Shown here one piece after another: positions 63,745 through 64,000 of a stretch of DNA of 64,000 nucleotides. Source of the stretch: Acetobacteraceae bacterium H6797 (GTDB taxonomy: Bacteria > Pseudomonadota > Alphaproteobacteria > Acetobacterales > Acetobacteraceae); the NCBI GenBank assembly GCA_015223225.1, contig JADFCQ010000001.1, forward strand, positions 868,001 to 932,000, in the 5' to 3' direction. A model generated the notes under the pieces. The model had not been told where the DNA came from. It saw only the letters and a list, made by a program, of their open reading frames with translations, and did no database searches. The translations under genes were made by a program, and so were the position numbers. Position 1 is the first letter of the stretch, and every line of letters starts with the position of its first letter.

Positions 63745-64000
63745 ATGACCGACGACTACAGCGCCCCCGCCCACCCCGCCGAAGCCGCCATCCTGGCTTC
63801 GGGCTGGGCCGTGGAGAGCCGCGAACTGCCCCAACTCACCCGCCTCGTCGCCCGCCGCATGCCGGCCGATCGCGATGCCGTCGCCGCCGCCCTCTGCGAA
63901 GTCCGCCGCAAGGCCTGGACCGGCCGCCTGAACGACCTCGCCAACCGCACCGGCCAGGTCTGGGTCCGCCGCGAAGACAGCGCCGCCGCGGCCGCCACCA
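63745..64000 (+). CDS. Partial hypothetical protein at the window edge
   Basis: The frame opens with the ATG at 63745 and runs off the window after 85 codons. It reads MTDDYSAPAHPAEAAILASG, then WAVESRELPQLTRLVARRMP, ADRDAVAAALCEVRRKAW, TGRLNDLANRTGQVWVRRED. GC-rich, host-like codon use. A short helical, basic start with no signal peptide. I do not recognise the family, and the C-terminus is outside. Confidence 0.55.
   Translation, partial: MTDDYSAPAHPAEAAILASGWAVESRELPQLTRLVARRMPADRDAVAAALCEVRRKAWTGRLNDLANRTGQVWVRREDSAAAAAT

Overview
The window is a GC-rich, gene-dense stretch of bacterial chromosome. A general-stress-response module of the EcfG/NepR type, an NDUFA12-type complex I subunit, DUF2155, MlaD, the aroQ-accB-accC-aat block and several Bug/dipeptide ABC receptors point to an alphaproteobacterium. 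I infer a Roseomonas-like member of the Acetobacteraceae. No rRNA, tRNA, CRISPR array or insertion sequence was found. One short segment near the right end (about 62.55-63.66 kb) is clearly AT-richer than the rest and looks acquired.

Layout. 0-3.8 kb: end of an ECF sigma gene, nepR, a HWE/HisKA_2 sensor kinase, then small envelope stress proteins (lipoprotein, DUF883, two-TM protein). 3.9-11.9 kb: MarR regulator with a tannase-family esterase, Lrp/AsnC regulator, PLP ornithine/lysine decarboxylase with a long leader, and a TetR-controlled EmrAB efflux pair with twin operators. 12-16.3 kb: aconitase B, then a carboxymuconolactone-decarboxylase-like gene with an ECF41 sigma factor behind an exact ECF41-type promoter. 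16.4-20.7 kb: aroQ-accB-accC, a Bug-type binding protein and aat. 20.7-30 kb: Na/Pi cotransporter, CsbD, xanthine dehydrogenase XdhAB and a 1,109-residue hybrid kinase. 30.2-31.8 kb: NDUFA12-mlaD-small ORF-DUF2155 operon on the minus strand.

31.9-42.5 kb: a protein resembling parts of class II ribonucleotide reductase without its catalytic core, RidA, GNAT, a decayed segment with two truncated genes, AraC/SDR/flavin reductase, a COG3146 acyltransferase, a DMT exporter, a nuclease-helicase fusion and an EEP-family hydrolase. 42.5-50.6 kb: a peptide ABC importer system (two divergent paralogous receptors, two permeases, two ATPases) ending in a C39-like peptidase gene. 50.8-58.3 kb: unknown small protein, NAD kinase, DMT transporter, LLM monooxygenase, ETF-beta-type methyltransferase, RarA and a glycosyltransferase. 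Two copies of a 70-bp repeat lie at convergent gene ends here. 58.4-64 kb: class III aminotransferase, an adenosylcobalamin-type ribonucleotide reductase, then the AT-rich island with a DUF3800 gene followed by a three-way-junction RNA-like structure, and a partial gene at the edge.

The strongest items for follow-up are the DUF3800-linked structured RNA candidate (63415-63488), the ECF41 promoter/gene pair, the NrdJ-like pseudoenzyme, the nuclease-helicase protein, the LOV-like PAS domain lacking its cysteine, and the 70-bp repeat that supplies stop codons to converging genes.
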